In this document: one piece after another, positions 10,077 to 26,489 of the stretch
Position numbering within the stretch: position 1 is the first letter of the stretch
Layout: each line of letters starts with the position of its first letter
Assembly: GCF_001423405.1 (NCBI RefSeq)
Contig: NZ_LMNS01000023.1
Coordinates: forward strand, 373,181 to 427,680
Length of the DNA: 54,500 nucleotides
Direction of reading: 5' to 3'
Source: Methylobacterium sp. Leaf123
Lineage (GTDB): Bacteria; Pseudomonadota; Alphaproteobacteria; Rhizobiales; Beijerinckiaceae
Notes under the pieces: generated by a model
What the model saw: only the letters and a program-made list of their open reading frames with translations
The model's database searches: none
Told to the model about the DNA's origin: nothing
Program-made: the position numbers and the translations under genes

Positions 10077-10186
10077 TGCTTATGGCTCGGACACCGCGAA
10101 CGAGACGCGGCGGCGCCGAAAACGCCTCGTCCGCATTGCGCAAAAGCACAGTATCGATTGCCTAGTTTCCATATGAAATCGGGCAA

Positions 10187-10203
10187 TCTGGAATAATTCA
10201 AAC
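10187..10203. promoter_or_regulatory. Candidate Irr (iron-control) box
   Basis: TCTGGAA-TAA-TTCAAAC, a 7-3-7 inverted-repeat layout. It matches the rhizobial ICE consensus TTTAGAAnnnTTCTAAA at five of seven bases in each arm. It lies 69 bases before the start of a siderophore receptor gene in a locally AT-rich stretch. This is a weak match offered because of its position. Confidence 0.3.
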
Positions 10204-10271
10204 TTCTCTAAGCTGAGACGGATTACGACCAAGACTTCCCCGTCTATTCTAATAAAATAAGGGGGAAGTTT

Positions 10272-12539
10272 ATGAGAAACGCTCGCCAGGGCCGCCTTCT
10301 GCTGCGGCCGATGCTGCTTGGCTCCGTTGCCTGTACAAGCATCGCTGCGGCTTTCATCCACCCGGCCCAGGCGCAGATCACGGAGATCAACACCGGCCTG
10401 CCGACCGCTCAGGCGGTCCATCCGCTCGCCGCGTCCCCCGCGGTCGGCGGCGTCACCCTCGACATGATCAGCGTCGCCGGTTCCGGGGTCGGGCGCGGCC
10501 TCGTCGTCGACAGCTCAGGCTCGCAGGTCGGCTACCTCGCCAAGCGCCTGCGCTCCTCGACCAAGACCGACACGCCGCTGATCGACACGCCGCAGGCGAT
10601 CTCGGTGGTGACGGAAGCGCAGATCCGCGACCAGAACGTCCAGAGCATCGGCGAGGCGTTGCGCTACGTCCCCGGCGTCGCCATCGCCCAGGGCGAGGGC
10701 CACCGCGACGAGATTCTGATCCGCGGCCAGCGCACGACGGCCGACTTCTTCGTCAACGGCATCCGCGACGACGCGCGCTACTTCCGCGACCTCTACAACA
10801 CCCAGCGCATTGAGGTGTTGAAAGGCCCCAACGCGATGATCTTCGGCCGCGGCGGCGGCGGCGGCGTGGTCAACCGCGTGCTCAAGGAAGCCGACGGCGT
10901 GCCGATCCGCGAGGTTCTGGTGCAGGGCGGCCAGTTCGCGAACAAGCGCATGGCGCTCGATCTCGGCGACCGCGTCTCCGACACCGCCTTCTTCCGCCTC
11001 AACGGCGTGTTCGAGGATACCGGCACCTACCGCGACTTCATCGACGTCCGCCGCTACGGCGTGAACCCGACGATGACCTTCCTGCTCGGGCCGCAGACGA
11101 CGCTGCGCCTCTCCTACGAGTTCTTCTCCGACAACCGCATCGCGGACCGCGGCATTCCCTCGCAGTTCGGGCGCCCCTGGCGCTATCGCGAGAACACCAG
11201 CACGCTGTTCGGCGCGCCCTTCATCTCGAACGGCTCCGTCGATGCCCATATCGGCACCGCACAGTTGGACCACGTCTTCGAGAGCGGCGTCGTGATGCGC
11301 AGCCAGACGCGGATCGCCGACTACGCGAAGTACCATCAGAACGCCTACCCCAACAGTCCGGTCAGTGCCGACGAGACCTCGTTCGTGATGCGCGGCTACG
11401 GCAGCCAGACCGACCGCACGAACTATTTCAACCAGACGGACTTCACCTACAAGTTCAACACCGGCCCCCTCGCCCATACCGTCGTGGCCGGCCTGGAACT
11501 CGGTTTTCAGGAGGGGATCGACTTCCGGCGCGACTTCATCTGGAACTCGACCGGCACCCGCAACCTCGTCGTCAATCCCTTCGCGCCGACCACGACCGAG
11601 GGTGCCACGCTGCGGAATCTCGCCTCCGGTCGAAACAACACCTATCGCCTCGGCGTGTTCTCCGCCTTCGCCCAGGACCAGATCGAGATCGACGAGCATC
11701 TGCAGTTCATCGTCGGCGCGCGCTTCGACCGCTTCGACTTTCAATCGCGCGACCGCCGTCTCGACGCCGCGACCGGCCTCCCCGCCCAACCGAACAGCCG
11801 CATCGACAATCTCGTCTCGCCACGGGTCGGCGTCGTCGTGAAACCGCTGCCGAATCTCGCCTTCTACAGCAGCTATTCGGTGTCGTTCCTGCCAAGCGCG
11901 GGCGATCAGTTCCGCGTGCTGGACCCGACGACCGCTTTGTCCGCACCCGAGCGGTTCGAGAACACGGAAATCGGCATGAAATACGAGATCACGCCGGCCT
12001 TGATCCTCACCGCCGCGCTGTTCAACCTCGATCGCGACAACCAGCCGATCCCCTCATCCACCGAAGCGGGCTTCTCCGCCGGCCCGGGCAAGACGAACAC
12101 TCGGGGCGCCGAGATCGGCATCGCCGGTTACGCGACCGATTGGTGGCAGATCTCCGGCGGCTACGCCTATACCGAGCCGCGCATCGTCGCCGATATCGAT
12201 GACGACGGCGACGTGATCCAGGCCGGCAACCTCGTCGGCGGCGTTCCGCTCAACACCTTCAGCCTGTGGAACAAATTCGACATCGGCGATCGATTCTCCG
12301 TCGGCGTCGGCTACCTCTACCAGGACGCCAGCTTCGCATCGTCGGACAACGCGGTGCGCCTGCCGAGCTTCTCGCGCTTCGATGCCGGGGTGTTCTACGC
12401 GTTCAGCGAGAGCATGCGCGCTCAGATCAACATCGAGAACCTGTTCGACCGGCGCTACGTCATCTCCGCGCACAACAACAACAACATCCTGCCCGGCGCG
12501 CCCCGCACCGTGCGCTTCCAGCTCATCGCGCGGTTCTGA
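10272..12539 (+). CDS. TonB-dependent siderophore receptor
   Basis: Outer-membrane ferric-siderophore receptor, 755 residues. A signal peptide ends near HPAQAQ (about residue 35). The plug domain spans about 90-215, with IDTPQAISVVTEAQIRDQ, GEALRYVPGV, IRGQRTTADFFVNGIRDD and RIEVLKGPNAMIFGRG, all typical of the FhuE/Fiu-like group. The beta barrel follows and ends in the terminal Phe of QLIARF. The ATG at 10272 has a strong AAGGGGGAAG leader. No FecR/FecI pair or transporter genes are adjacent, so it stands alone; iron control is suggested by an Irr-like box upstream. The siderophore cannot be told from sequence. Confidence 0.93.
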   Translation: MRNARQGRLLLRPMLLGSVACTSIAAAFIHPAQAQITEINTGLPTAQAVHPLAASPAVGGVTLDMISVAGSGVGRGLVVDSSGSQVGYLAKRLRSSTKTDTPLIDTPQAISVVTEAQIRDQNVQSIGEALRYVPGVAIAQGEGHRDEILIRGQRTTADFFVNGIRDDARYFRDLYNTQRIEVLKGPNAMIFGRGGGGGVVNRVLKEADGVPIREVLVQGGQFANKRMALDLGDRVSDTAFFRLNGVFEDTGTYRDFIDVRRYGVNPTMTFLLGPQTTLRLSYEFFSDNRIADRGIPSQFGRPWRYRENTSTLFGAPFISNGSVDAHIGTAQLDHVFESGVVMRSQTRIADYAKYHQNAYPNSPVSADETSFVMRGYGSQTDRTNYFNQTDFTYKFNTGPLAHTVVAGLELGFQEGIDFRRDFIWNSTGTRNLVVNPFAPTTTEGATLRNLASGRNNTYRLGVFSAFAQDQIEIDEHLQFIVGARFDRFDFQSRDRRLDAATGLPAQPNSRIDNLVSPRVGVVVKPLPNLAFYSSYSVSFLPSAGDQFRVLDPTTALSAPERFENTEIGMKYEITPALILTAALFNLDRDNQPIPSSTEAGFSAGPGKTNTRGAEIGIAGYATDWWQISGGYAYTEPRIVADIDDDGDVIQAGNLVGGVPLNTFSLWNKFDIGDRFSVGVGYLYQDASFASSDNAVRLPSFSRFDAGVFYAFSESMRAQINIENLFDRRYVISAHNNNNILPGAPRTVRFQLIARF

Positions 12540-12631
12540 CCTGCGGGGGCGCCCGAGGCTTCCTCGCCCGCGCGCCCTCCCCTAACACCGGGGCGACGCC
12601 CGCCGCGCGGGTGCCTCGCCCCGGAGCCCCT

Positions 12632-13273
12632 ATGTCCGACGATCTCGTTTTCTACACCAACCCGATGTCCCGCGGCCGGATCGTCCGCTGGATGCTGGAA
12701 GAGGTCGGCGCCCCCTACCAAACCGAGATCCTCGGCTACGGCACCTCCATGAAGGCGCCGGCCTACCGGGCGATCAATCCGATGGGGAAGGTCCCTGCCC
12801 TGCGCCACGGCGCGACGGTGGTGACGGAAGTCGCCGCGATCCTCGCTTATCTCGCCGATGCCTTCCCGCAGGCCGGGCTTGCCCCTGCGCCGGATCACCG
12901 CGACCGCGGCCCCTATTACCGCTGGCTGTTCTTCTGCGCCGGCCCGCTCGAGGCGGCGGTGACGAACGGCGTGCTCAAGGTGAGCATCCCCGACGACCCG
13001 CGGATGCAGGGCATGGTCGGCTACGGCAGCCTGGAGACGGCCCTCGACACGCTGGAAGGCGCCGTCTCGGGAGTGGAGTTCGTGGCGGGCGGCCGGTTCA
13101 GCGCTGCCGACCTCTACGTCGCCGCGCATCTTGGCTGGGGCATGCAGTTCGGCACGATCCCGAAGCGCCCTGCCTTCGAAGCCTATGCCGGGCGCCATCT
13201 GGCCCGCGCGGCGTCTTTGCGCGCCCGCGAAATCGACGACGGGCTTCTCGCCGAGGCGCAGAAAGCGCCGTGA
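12632..13273 (+). CDS. Glutathione S-transferase family protein
   Basis: Cytosolic two-domain GST of 213 residues. The thioredoxin-like N-terminal domain has YTNPMSRGRIVRWMLEEVGAPY (with a Ser in the activating position), NPMGKVPALRHG and the gamma-Glu-binding TEVAAILAYLADAF. The helical C-terminal domain contains FSAADLYVAAHLGWG with the conserved N-capping box. The ATG at 12632 fits the conserved start. The substrate is unknown; detoxification or thiol exchange is generic for the family. Confidence 0.9.
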   Translation: MSDDLVFYTNPMSRGRIVRWMLEEVGAPYQTEILGYGTSMKAPAYRAINPMGKVPALRHGATVVTEVAAILAYLADAFPQAGLAPAPDHRDRGPYYRWLFFCAGPLEAAVTNGVLKVSIPDDPRMQGMVGYGSLETALDTLEGAVSGVEFVAGGRFSAADLYVAAHLGWGMQFGTIPKRPAFEAYAGRHLARAASLRAREIDDGLLAEAQKAP

Positions 13274-13354
13274 GGCGGGGCGGGGCGGAACGGCCCCGCC
13301 CGCCCCGCGTTCGCCCCGCGAAGCCGCAAGGGGCGGCGAGAAGGAGCCATTTCC

Positions 13355-13588
13355 GTGAACGAGATGATCGAGGACATTTTCTCCGGCGAACCGAACCTGA
13401 GCATGACCGAGCGCGCGGTCTCCGTCGCGCTGGGGCTCGGCATCGCCGCCGCGGCGGCCCAGCCCCGACCAAACAAGTTCCTGAGCCTCGCGGCGCTGGT
13501 GGTGGGCGTCGGCCTCGCCGTGCGCGGCGCCACCGGTCACTGCGCCGTCAAGGCGGTGGCGGGCGGGGGACGCGACCTCACCGCCTGA
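13355..13588 (+). CDS. DUF2892 (YgaP-like) small membrane protein
   Basis: A 77-residue protein with two hydrophobic segments (AVSVALGLGIAAAAA and LSLAALVVGVGLAV) and the family signature RGATGHCAVKAVAG. The GTG start at 13355 has AAGGAG about ten bases upstream; the internal Met at codon 4 is less likely. DUF2892 segments occur alone or fused to rhodanese domains; function is unknown. It converges on the gene at 13715 with a hairpin terminator between. Confidence 0.8.
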   Translation: MNEMIEDIFSGEPNLSMTERAVSVALGLGIAAAAAQPRPNKFLSLAALVVGVGLAVRGATGHCAVKAVAGGGRDLTA

Positions 13589-13653
13589 TCGTCTCTCGAA
13601 AAGGAACCGGACCCCTCGGTGATCCCGGATGATCGCCGAGGGGCCGAGCCCAA

Positions 13654-13691
13654 AGAAAAAGGGGCGCCCCTCGCGGAGCGCCCCTTCTTTC
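13654..13691. terminator. Bidirectional terminator
   Basis: Stem GGGGCGC (13661-13667) and GCGCCCC (13678-13684), flanked by A-rich and T-rich tracts (AGAAAAA / TTCTTT). It can end both convergent genes; the minus-strand T-tract is the better one. Confidence 0.75.
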
Positions 13692-13714
13692 GTCTTAGGA
13701 GGCCTGCCGTCTCG

Positions 13715-13981
13715 TCAGAGCGAGCGGCTGCTGGTCCGGCCGGCGATGAAGCCGTAGATCCCGAGGACGACGCAGGCGCCGACGATCGAGCCGATGAAGC
13801 GGGCCCCCTCGTTGGGGCCGTACCAGCCGATCGCCTGACCGATGAAGGTCGCGACGAAGGCGCCGACGATGCCGAGGATCGTCGTCAGGATGAAGCCGGA
13901 CGGCTCCTTGTTACCGGGCATGATCAGCTTGGCGATGACGCCGGCCACGAAGCCGATGATGATGGTCCAGAGAATTTCCAT
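13715..13981 (-). CDS. GlsB/YeaQ/YmgE-family stress membrane protein
   Basis: A small inner-membrane protein of 88 residues of the 'transglycosylase-associated' family. Three hydrophobic segments are visible: ILWTIIIGFVAGVIAKLIMP, GFILTTILGIVGAFVATFIG and FIGSIVGACVVLGIYGFIAG, with the PGNKEPSGF loop motif. The start at 13981 (MEILW) is the conserved one; the frame stays open upstream. Family members are stress-induced, and the old transglycosylase name has little support. Confidence 0.88.
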   Translation of the reverse strand: MEILWTIIIGFVAGVIAKLIMPGNKEPSGFILTTILGIVGAFVATFIGQAIGWYGPNEGARFIGSIVGACVVLGIYGFIAGRTSSRSL

Positions 13982-14230
13982 GTGGTCCCAATCCCGAAAG
14001 TCGTCGTCGATCTGAAGGTCCGGCCGGAAGACTTGGCCGTATTCGGATGACAAACGCGCGAGCGACGGCGCCGGTTGCCTTGCGAAAGGCGGCTCTGCCC
14101 AAAAAATCCGGGTCTGGGCGATCGGCCCCTCCGCCGACGCCCGGCGAACGGCTCGGCCCCCTTTACGGGGAACCGCTCCGGGCGGCAGAAGGGGGCGCTT
14201 CCTTCACCGATCGAGACCGGCGACCCTACA

Positions 14231-14590
14231 ATGAGCATCGAACGCTACGAGACCGGCCCGCGCATGTCCCAGGCGGTCGCCCATGGCGACCTCGTGTTCC
14301 TGGCGGGTCAGGTGGCCGCCGACGTGGTCGGCACCGGCGTCACCGCGCAGACGCAGCAGATCCTCGAACAGATCGACCGGCTGCTGATGGCGACGGGCAG
14401 CGACAAGGCCCGCATCCTCTCGGCGACCGTCTATCTCGCCGATATGGGGAGCTTTGCCGAGATGAACGCCGCCTGGGACGCCTGGGTCGACAAGGGGAAC
14501 CCGCCCGCCCGCGCCACCGTCGAGGCACGGCTCGCCGGGCCGGAATACCTCGTCGAGATCGTGGTCACGGCTGTCCGGGGCAAATCGTGA
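14231..14590 (+). CDS. RidA/YjgF-family protein
   Basis: A 119-residue protein of the Rid family, whose archetype hydrolyses reactive enamines and imines from amino-acid metabolism. Family features are GDLVFLAGQVAAD, QTQQILEQIDRLL, VYLADMGSFAEMNAAWDAWV and PARATVEARLAGPEYLVEIVVTA; the last contains the substrate-binding Arg and Glu region. The ATG at 14231 fits. Its stop overlaps the GTG of the next gene (GTGA), so the two are probably translationally coupled. A paralogue role rather than RidA itself is possible. Confidence 0.88.
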   Translation: MSIERYETGPRMSQAVAHGDLVFLAGQVAADVVGTGVTAQTQQILEQIDRLLMATGSDKARILSATVYLADMGSFAEMNAAWDAWVDKGNPPARATVEARLAGPEYLVEIVVTAVRGKS

Positions 14591-15690
14591 TCCGGCGGCT
14601 CCTGCTGGGAGGGCTCGCCGCCCTCCCCCTCCTCCTCTCGGCGGCCGGCGGGGTGCGGGCCGAGGAGCGGGTCGTCAACATCTACAACTGGTCCGACTAC
14701 ATCGACCCGAAGGTGCTCGACGACTTCACCAAGGAGACGGGCATCAAGGTCGTCTACGACACCTACGACAACAACGAGATCCTTGAGACGAAGCTCCTGG
14801 CCGGCAAGTCCGGCTACGACATCGTCGTCCCCTCCGGCCCCTTCCTTCAGCGCCTGATCAAGGCCGGCGTGTTCCTGCCGCTCGACAAGGCGAAGATCCC
14901 GAACCTCAAACACGCCTGGCCCGAAATCAGCAACCGGCTCCAGGCCTATGATCCGGGCAATGCCTTCGCCGTCGATTACATGTGGGGCACCACCGGCATC
15001 GGCGTGAACGTGACCGCCGTGCGCGAGCGGCTCGGCGCCAACGCCCCCCTCAATAGCTGGAGCCTCGTGCTCAATCCCGGCTCGATCACGAAGCTGAAGG
15101 ATTGCGGGGTAATGCTCCTCGATTCTTCCGAAGATCTGATTCCCTCGATCCTGCCCTTCTACGGCTTCAAGTCGGATTCGAAGCGCTGGGACGACATCAC
15201 CACCGTGACCGACGCGCTCTACAAGGTCCGCGGCGCGGTGCGGAAGTTCCACTCCTCGGAATACGTCAACGGCCTCGCCAACGGCGATGTCTGCCTCGCG
15301 GTCGGCTATTCCGGCGACGTGATGCAGGCCAAGAAGCGCGCCGAGGAATCGAAGAACGGCATCGAAGTCGCCTACTTCATCCCAAAGGAAGGCGCGCTGA
15401 TGTGGTTCGATGCCTTCGCGATCCCGAAGGATGCCGCCCACCCGGCCGAGGCGCACGCCTTCATCGACTACATGATGCGCCCCGAAGTGGCGGCGGCCAA
15501 CACCAACTTCGTCTCCTTCGCCAACGGCAACCTCGCCGCGCGCAAGCTCGTGAAGCCGGAATTGCTCAACAATCCCGGCATCTACCCCGACGAGACGACG
15601 ATGCAGCGGCTCTCGGTCAACACCGCCTGGAACGACTCGACCCAGCGCTTCGTCACCCGGGCCTGGACGCGGGTGCGCACCGGCCGCTGA
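14587..15690 (+). CDS. Polyamine-type ABC transporter substrate-binding protein
   Basis: Periplasmic binding protein of 367 residues resembling PotF/SpuD (putrescine or spermidine binding). A signal peptide ends at GVRAEE, about residue 22. The mature start VVNIYNWSDYIDPKVLDDFTKETGIKVVYD is the PotD/PotF hallmark, as are YDIVVPSGPFLQRL, WGTTGIGVN, YSGDVMQAKKRA and PKEGALMWFDAFAIPKDA. The GTG start at 14587 overlaps the stop of the Rid gene by four bases. No permease or ATPase gene is nearby, so it is an orphan binding protein here. Confidence 0.88.
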   Translation: MIRRLLLGGLAALPLLLSAAGGVRAEERVVNIYNWSDYIDPKVLDDFTKETGIKVVYDTYDNNEILETKLLAGKSGYDIVVPSGPFLQRLIKAGVFLPLDKAKIPNLKHAWPEISNRLQAYDPGNAFAVDYMWGTTGIGVNVTAVRERLGANAPLNSWSLVLNPGSITKLKDCGVMLLDSSEDLIPSILPFYGFKSDSKRWDDITTVTDALYKVRGAVRKFHSSEYVNGLANGDVCLAVGYSGDVMQAKKRAEESKNGIEVAYFIPKEGALMWFDAFAIPKDAAHPAEAHAFIDYMMRPEVAAANTNFVSFANGNLAARKLVKPELLNNPGIYPDETTMQRLSVNTAWNDSTQRFVTRAWTRVRTGR

Positions 15691-15757
15691 GCGGGCTGAG
15701 CGATACGGTCCCCGCTTCGATCAGGCGGAGACCGTATTGCTCGGAGCCTTAAGTTCG

Positions 15758-15810
15758 GGATCCCAAAGGGATCATCCCTTTGGCGGGGGTGCCGGGGCAG
15801 CGCCCCGGCC
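15758..15810. repeat. REP-like palindromes, family B copy 2
   Basis: CCAAAGGGATCATCCCTTTGG followed by GCCGGGGCAGCGCCCCGGC. This is the reverse-oriented counterpart of the element at 5466-5512, with the same two palindromes and spacing. Confidence 0.75.
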
Positions 15811-15814
15811 AAAC

Positions 15815-15852
15815 GAGAAAGGCCCCGGCTCTTGCGAGCCGGGGCCTTTCTC
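15815..15852. terminator. Bidirectional terminator at the end of rpoC
   Basis: A perfect 17-base-pair stem (15815-15831 with 15836-15852, loop TTGC) with A/T-rich ends. It lies between the convergent binding-protein gene and rpoC and can serve both. Confidence 0.85.
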
Positions 15853-15880
15853 ATGTCGGGTTCCGGAAAAGAGCGGCCGA

Positions 15881-20098
<4,218 letters not shown>

Positions 20099-20276
20099 GA
20101 TCCGCTCCTTGCTCGCCGGCTGCCCCGCGCCTGGGCAGTCACGGCTTGATCCTCATGGCGCCGCGCTCGTCCGGAGCGCCGCTGGCCGTCGTCATGCTTG
20201 GGAAGGCCCCGCCCCTTCCTGCTCGACCGCGGCGGAGCCTCGGAAAAGGCCCCGCCGCGGGAGGTGATGGCTGTCG

Positions 20277-24407
<4,131 letters not shown>

Positions 24408-24607
24408 GAGACCTCGCTCCACCACCTCAGCGTAGGGTGCCCGGGGAAGGCGGACCGCCTCCCATCACCGGGCCCGAAGGGCCGTCCCGCCGGACGATCA
24501 GCCCACCCGAACCGAATTTGTCTCCGTTCGCCGCCGATTCCTGCCTTCAGGAACGACGGCCGCCCGAAGCAGCGTTAGCCCGCGAGCCGGAGCCCGCGGG
24601 CGTCTGG

Positions 24608-24663
24608 CCGGCGCAGCTCCGAGGAGCGTGCGCCGGATGCGATGGGCCGGTATCGGCCCATCG
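24608..24663 (-). promoter_or_regulatory. Two hairpins in the rplL-rpoB spacer
   Basis: A perfect 10-bp stem (24640-24649 with 24654-24663) begins six bases after the rplL stop. A second hairpin (24608-24614 with 24630-24636, inner stem GCTCC/GGAGC) follows directly in the direction of transcription. Neither has a U-tract. In E. coli this spacer holds a partial terminator and an RNase III site; an equivalent processing or attenuation role is inferred. The rest of the 261-base spacer shows nothing else. Confidence 0.5.
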
Positions 24664-24668
24664 ACGGA

Positions 24669-25046
24669 TTACTTGAGCTCGACCTTGGCGCCGGCCTTCT
24701 CGAGCTGGGCCTTGAGCTTCTCGGCCTCGTCCTTCGTCGCGCCTTCCTTGACGGGCTTGGGCGCGCCCTCGACGAGATCCTTGGCTTCCTTGAGGCCGAG
24801 GCCGGTGATCGCGCGGACCTCCTTGATGACCTCGATCTTCTTGTCGCCGGCGCCGGCGAGAACGACCGTGAACTCGGTCTGCTCTTCAACGGCGGCAGCG
24901 CCAGCACCGGCAGCCGGGCCAGCGGCGACGGCGACGGCGGCAGCAGCCGAGACGCCCCACTTCTCTTCGAGGAGCTTGGCGAGCTCGGCGGCCTCGAGAA
25001 CGGTCAGCGAGGAGAGGTCCTCGACGATCTTGGCGAGATCAGCCAT
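24669..25046 (-). CDS. rplL: 50S ribosomal protein L7/L12
   Basis: Stalk protein that recruits translation factors, 125 residues. The N-terminal dimerisation domain is [32 protein letters not shown] in family pattern, followed by an Ala/Gly-rich hinge (about 34-52). The C-terminal factor-binding domain has [22 protein letters not shown] and [21 protein letters not shown]. It follows rplJ after 57 bases. Confidence 0.98.
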   Translation of the reverse strand: MADLAKIVEDLSSLTVLEAAELAKLLEEKWGVSAAAAVAVAAGPAAGAGAAAVEEQTEFTVVLAGAGDKKIEVIKEVRAITGLGLKEAKDLVEGAPKPVKEGATKDEAEKLKAQLEKAGAKVELK

Positions 25047-25103
25047 GTGCGTGTTCCTTTGGTGTATCGGTTTGAACGGGTCGGTTTATGGGGGAGAAAC
25101 GGC

Positions 25104-25622
25104 TCAGGCCGCCTCGTCCTTCTTGGCATAGGCCCCGAACACGCGGGCGAGCTTGGCCGCCGGCGCGTTGACGACTTGGGCGACCTTGGTCGCGGGAGCC
25201 TGGATGAGGCCCACGAGCTTGGCGCGCAGTTCGTCGAGGGACGGGAGCGAGGCGAGCGCCTTCACGCCGTCCGGGTTCAGGGCAGTCGTTCCCATGGCGC
25301 CACCGAGAATCACGAGCTTGTCGTTCGTCTTGGCGAAGTCCACCGCAACCTTGGCGGCCGCAACCGGATCGCTGGAATAAGCGAGCAGGGTCGGGCCCTT
25401 CAGGAGGGGCTTGATGGAGGCGACGTCCGTGCCATCGAGAGCGATGCTGGCGAGCCGGTTCTTGGCGACCTTCACGGTGGCGCCGGCCTGCTTCATCTGC
25501 GAGCGCAGCTTCTGCATGTCGGCGACCGTGAGGCCTTTGTAGTGGGCCACGACGACCACGGCGTTCGCATTGAACACGCCGTTGAGCGTCGAGACGAGAT
25601 CAGCTTTAGCTGTCCGGTCCAC
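25104..25622 (-). CDS. rplJ: 50S ribosomal protein L10
   Basis: Base of the L7/L12 stalk, 172 residues. The GTG start at 25622 ([14 protein letters not shown]) is chosen because it matches the conserved N-terminus and has GGAGAG upstream; the frame stays open further 5' but that part is leader. Family features are [33 protein letters not shown] and [17 protein letters not shown]; the C-terminal helix that binds L12 dimers is present. It is the first gene of the rplJL-rpoBC unit, separated here from rplK-rplA by about 20 kb. Confidence 0.97.
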   Translation of the reverse strand: MDRTAKADLVSTLNGVFNANAVVVVAHYKGLTVADMQKLRSQMKQAGATVKVAKNRLASIALDGTDVASIKPLLKGPTLLAYSSDPVAAAKVAVDFAKTNDKLVILGGAMGTTALNPDGVKALASLPSLDELRAKLVGLIQAPATKVAQVVNAPAAKLARVFGAYAKKDEAA

Positions 25623-26070
25623 TGTGCTCTCTCCGGTTGGCGGAACCTGAGACAGGCCCGCCGGTTGCACTTGCCGCCCGGAACGGATCTCGGCGTAGAA
25701 GCCGGACCCGTCGCGGACGACGTCTCACGGCCCTGTCCCTTTGAAGCGCCGCAGGGGCCCCTCGCGGGTGAGATTGGTTCAAACCGAGGCCTCCCGCCGG
25801 TGCCTGACGGCCCCGGAGGAAGACGTAGAAAAATTCGGTCTTCCCCGTCTGTGCAGGCTGTCGCCGATTAAGCCGGTCGCCCGGCGCCTGCAGTCTCGGA
25901 CAGGACATAGCCGGAAACGGCGCTCGGAGCGGGAGCTCCAAGACCATTCCGGCCATCACCGTCCGGTTGCCCGAACGGCATCTCGAATGGAAACCGACCG
26001 ATTGGCCGATCCCTTTCAATGGTTGAAATCGTGGAGCGCGGTCTATAGCGGCGTGCAAGCGGCCTGCCAA
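25623..26070 (-). promoter_or_regulatory. rplJ promoter and long leader
   Basis: On the minus strand TTGGCA (complement of 26065-26070) and TATAGA (complement of 26042-26047) are separated by 17 bases, a strong sigma-70-type promoter. Transcription from near 26035 would give a leader of about 410 bases. L10 leaders that bind L10-L12 for autoregulation are known upstream of rplJ; several GC-rich inverted repeats are present, but I could not confirm the L10 consensus fold. No gene is seen in 25623-26296. Confidence 0.55.
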
Positions 26071-26296
26071 GTCCCGCAATGCGACTTTTCCGTCGCAGGC
26101 AAGGTCGCAGGCAGGGGCCCGAGCGCGAGCGGGCCGGCCCTGACCCCGGCCGGAGGCACGCCCCCGCCTTAACCGATCGTTGACTCTGCCCCCGCCGCAT
26201 CCGCCGCGGCGCGGGCTCCATGTGTGCTAGCGCATCCCCGGCCCCGGCGCGGCGGCTCTACACCGCAGCGCACAAGAGCAGGGGATCTCTCGGGCG

Positions 26297-26446
26297 ATGG
26301 CCTCGAAAGTGTTGTTGGCGCTGGTGGTGTTCGTGTTCCTCGTGGACGGCCACCTGCCCGGAATGCGCGAGTTGCGCAATCCGGACGCCGAGGGCGGCAA
26401 GGGCGCAAGCCGCGCCGCGCTCCTGTCGAAGCGGTCGGAGGCCTGA
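26297..26446 (+). CDS. Possible small secreted or membrane peptide
   Basis: A 49-codon frame: MASKVLLALVVFVFLVDG, a single hydrophobic segment like a signal anchor, then a polar tail. A purine-rich GGGGA lies about 11 bases before the ATG. It converges on the porin gene 43 bases away. I do not recognise it, and it could be a chance frame in GC-rich DNA. Confidence 0.3.
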   Translation: MASKVLLALVVFVFLVDGHLPGMRELRNPDAEGGKGASRAALLSKRSEA

Positions 26447-26489
26447 GCCTCGGACCGCCCGCGACGGCGCGCTCGGAACCGGCTCCGGA

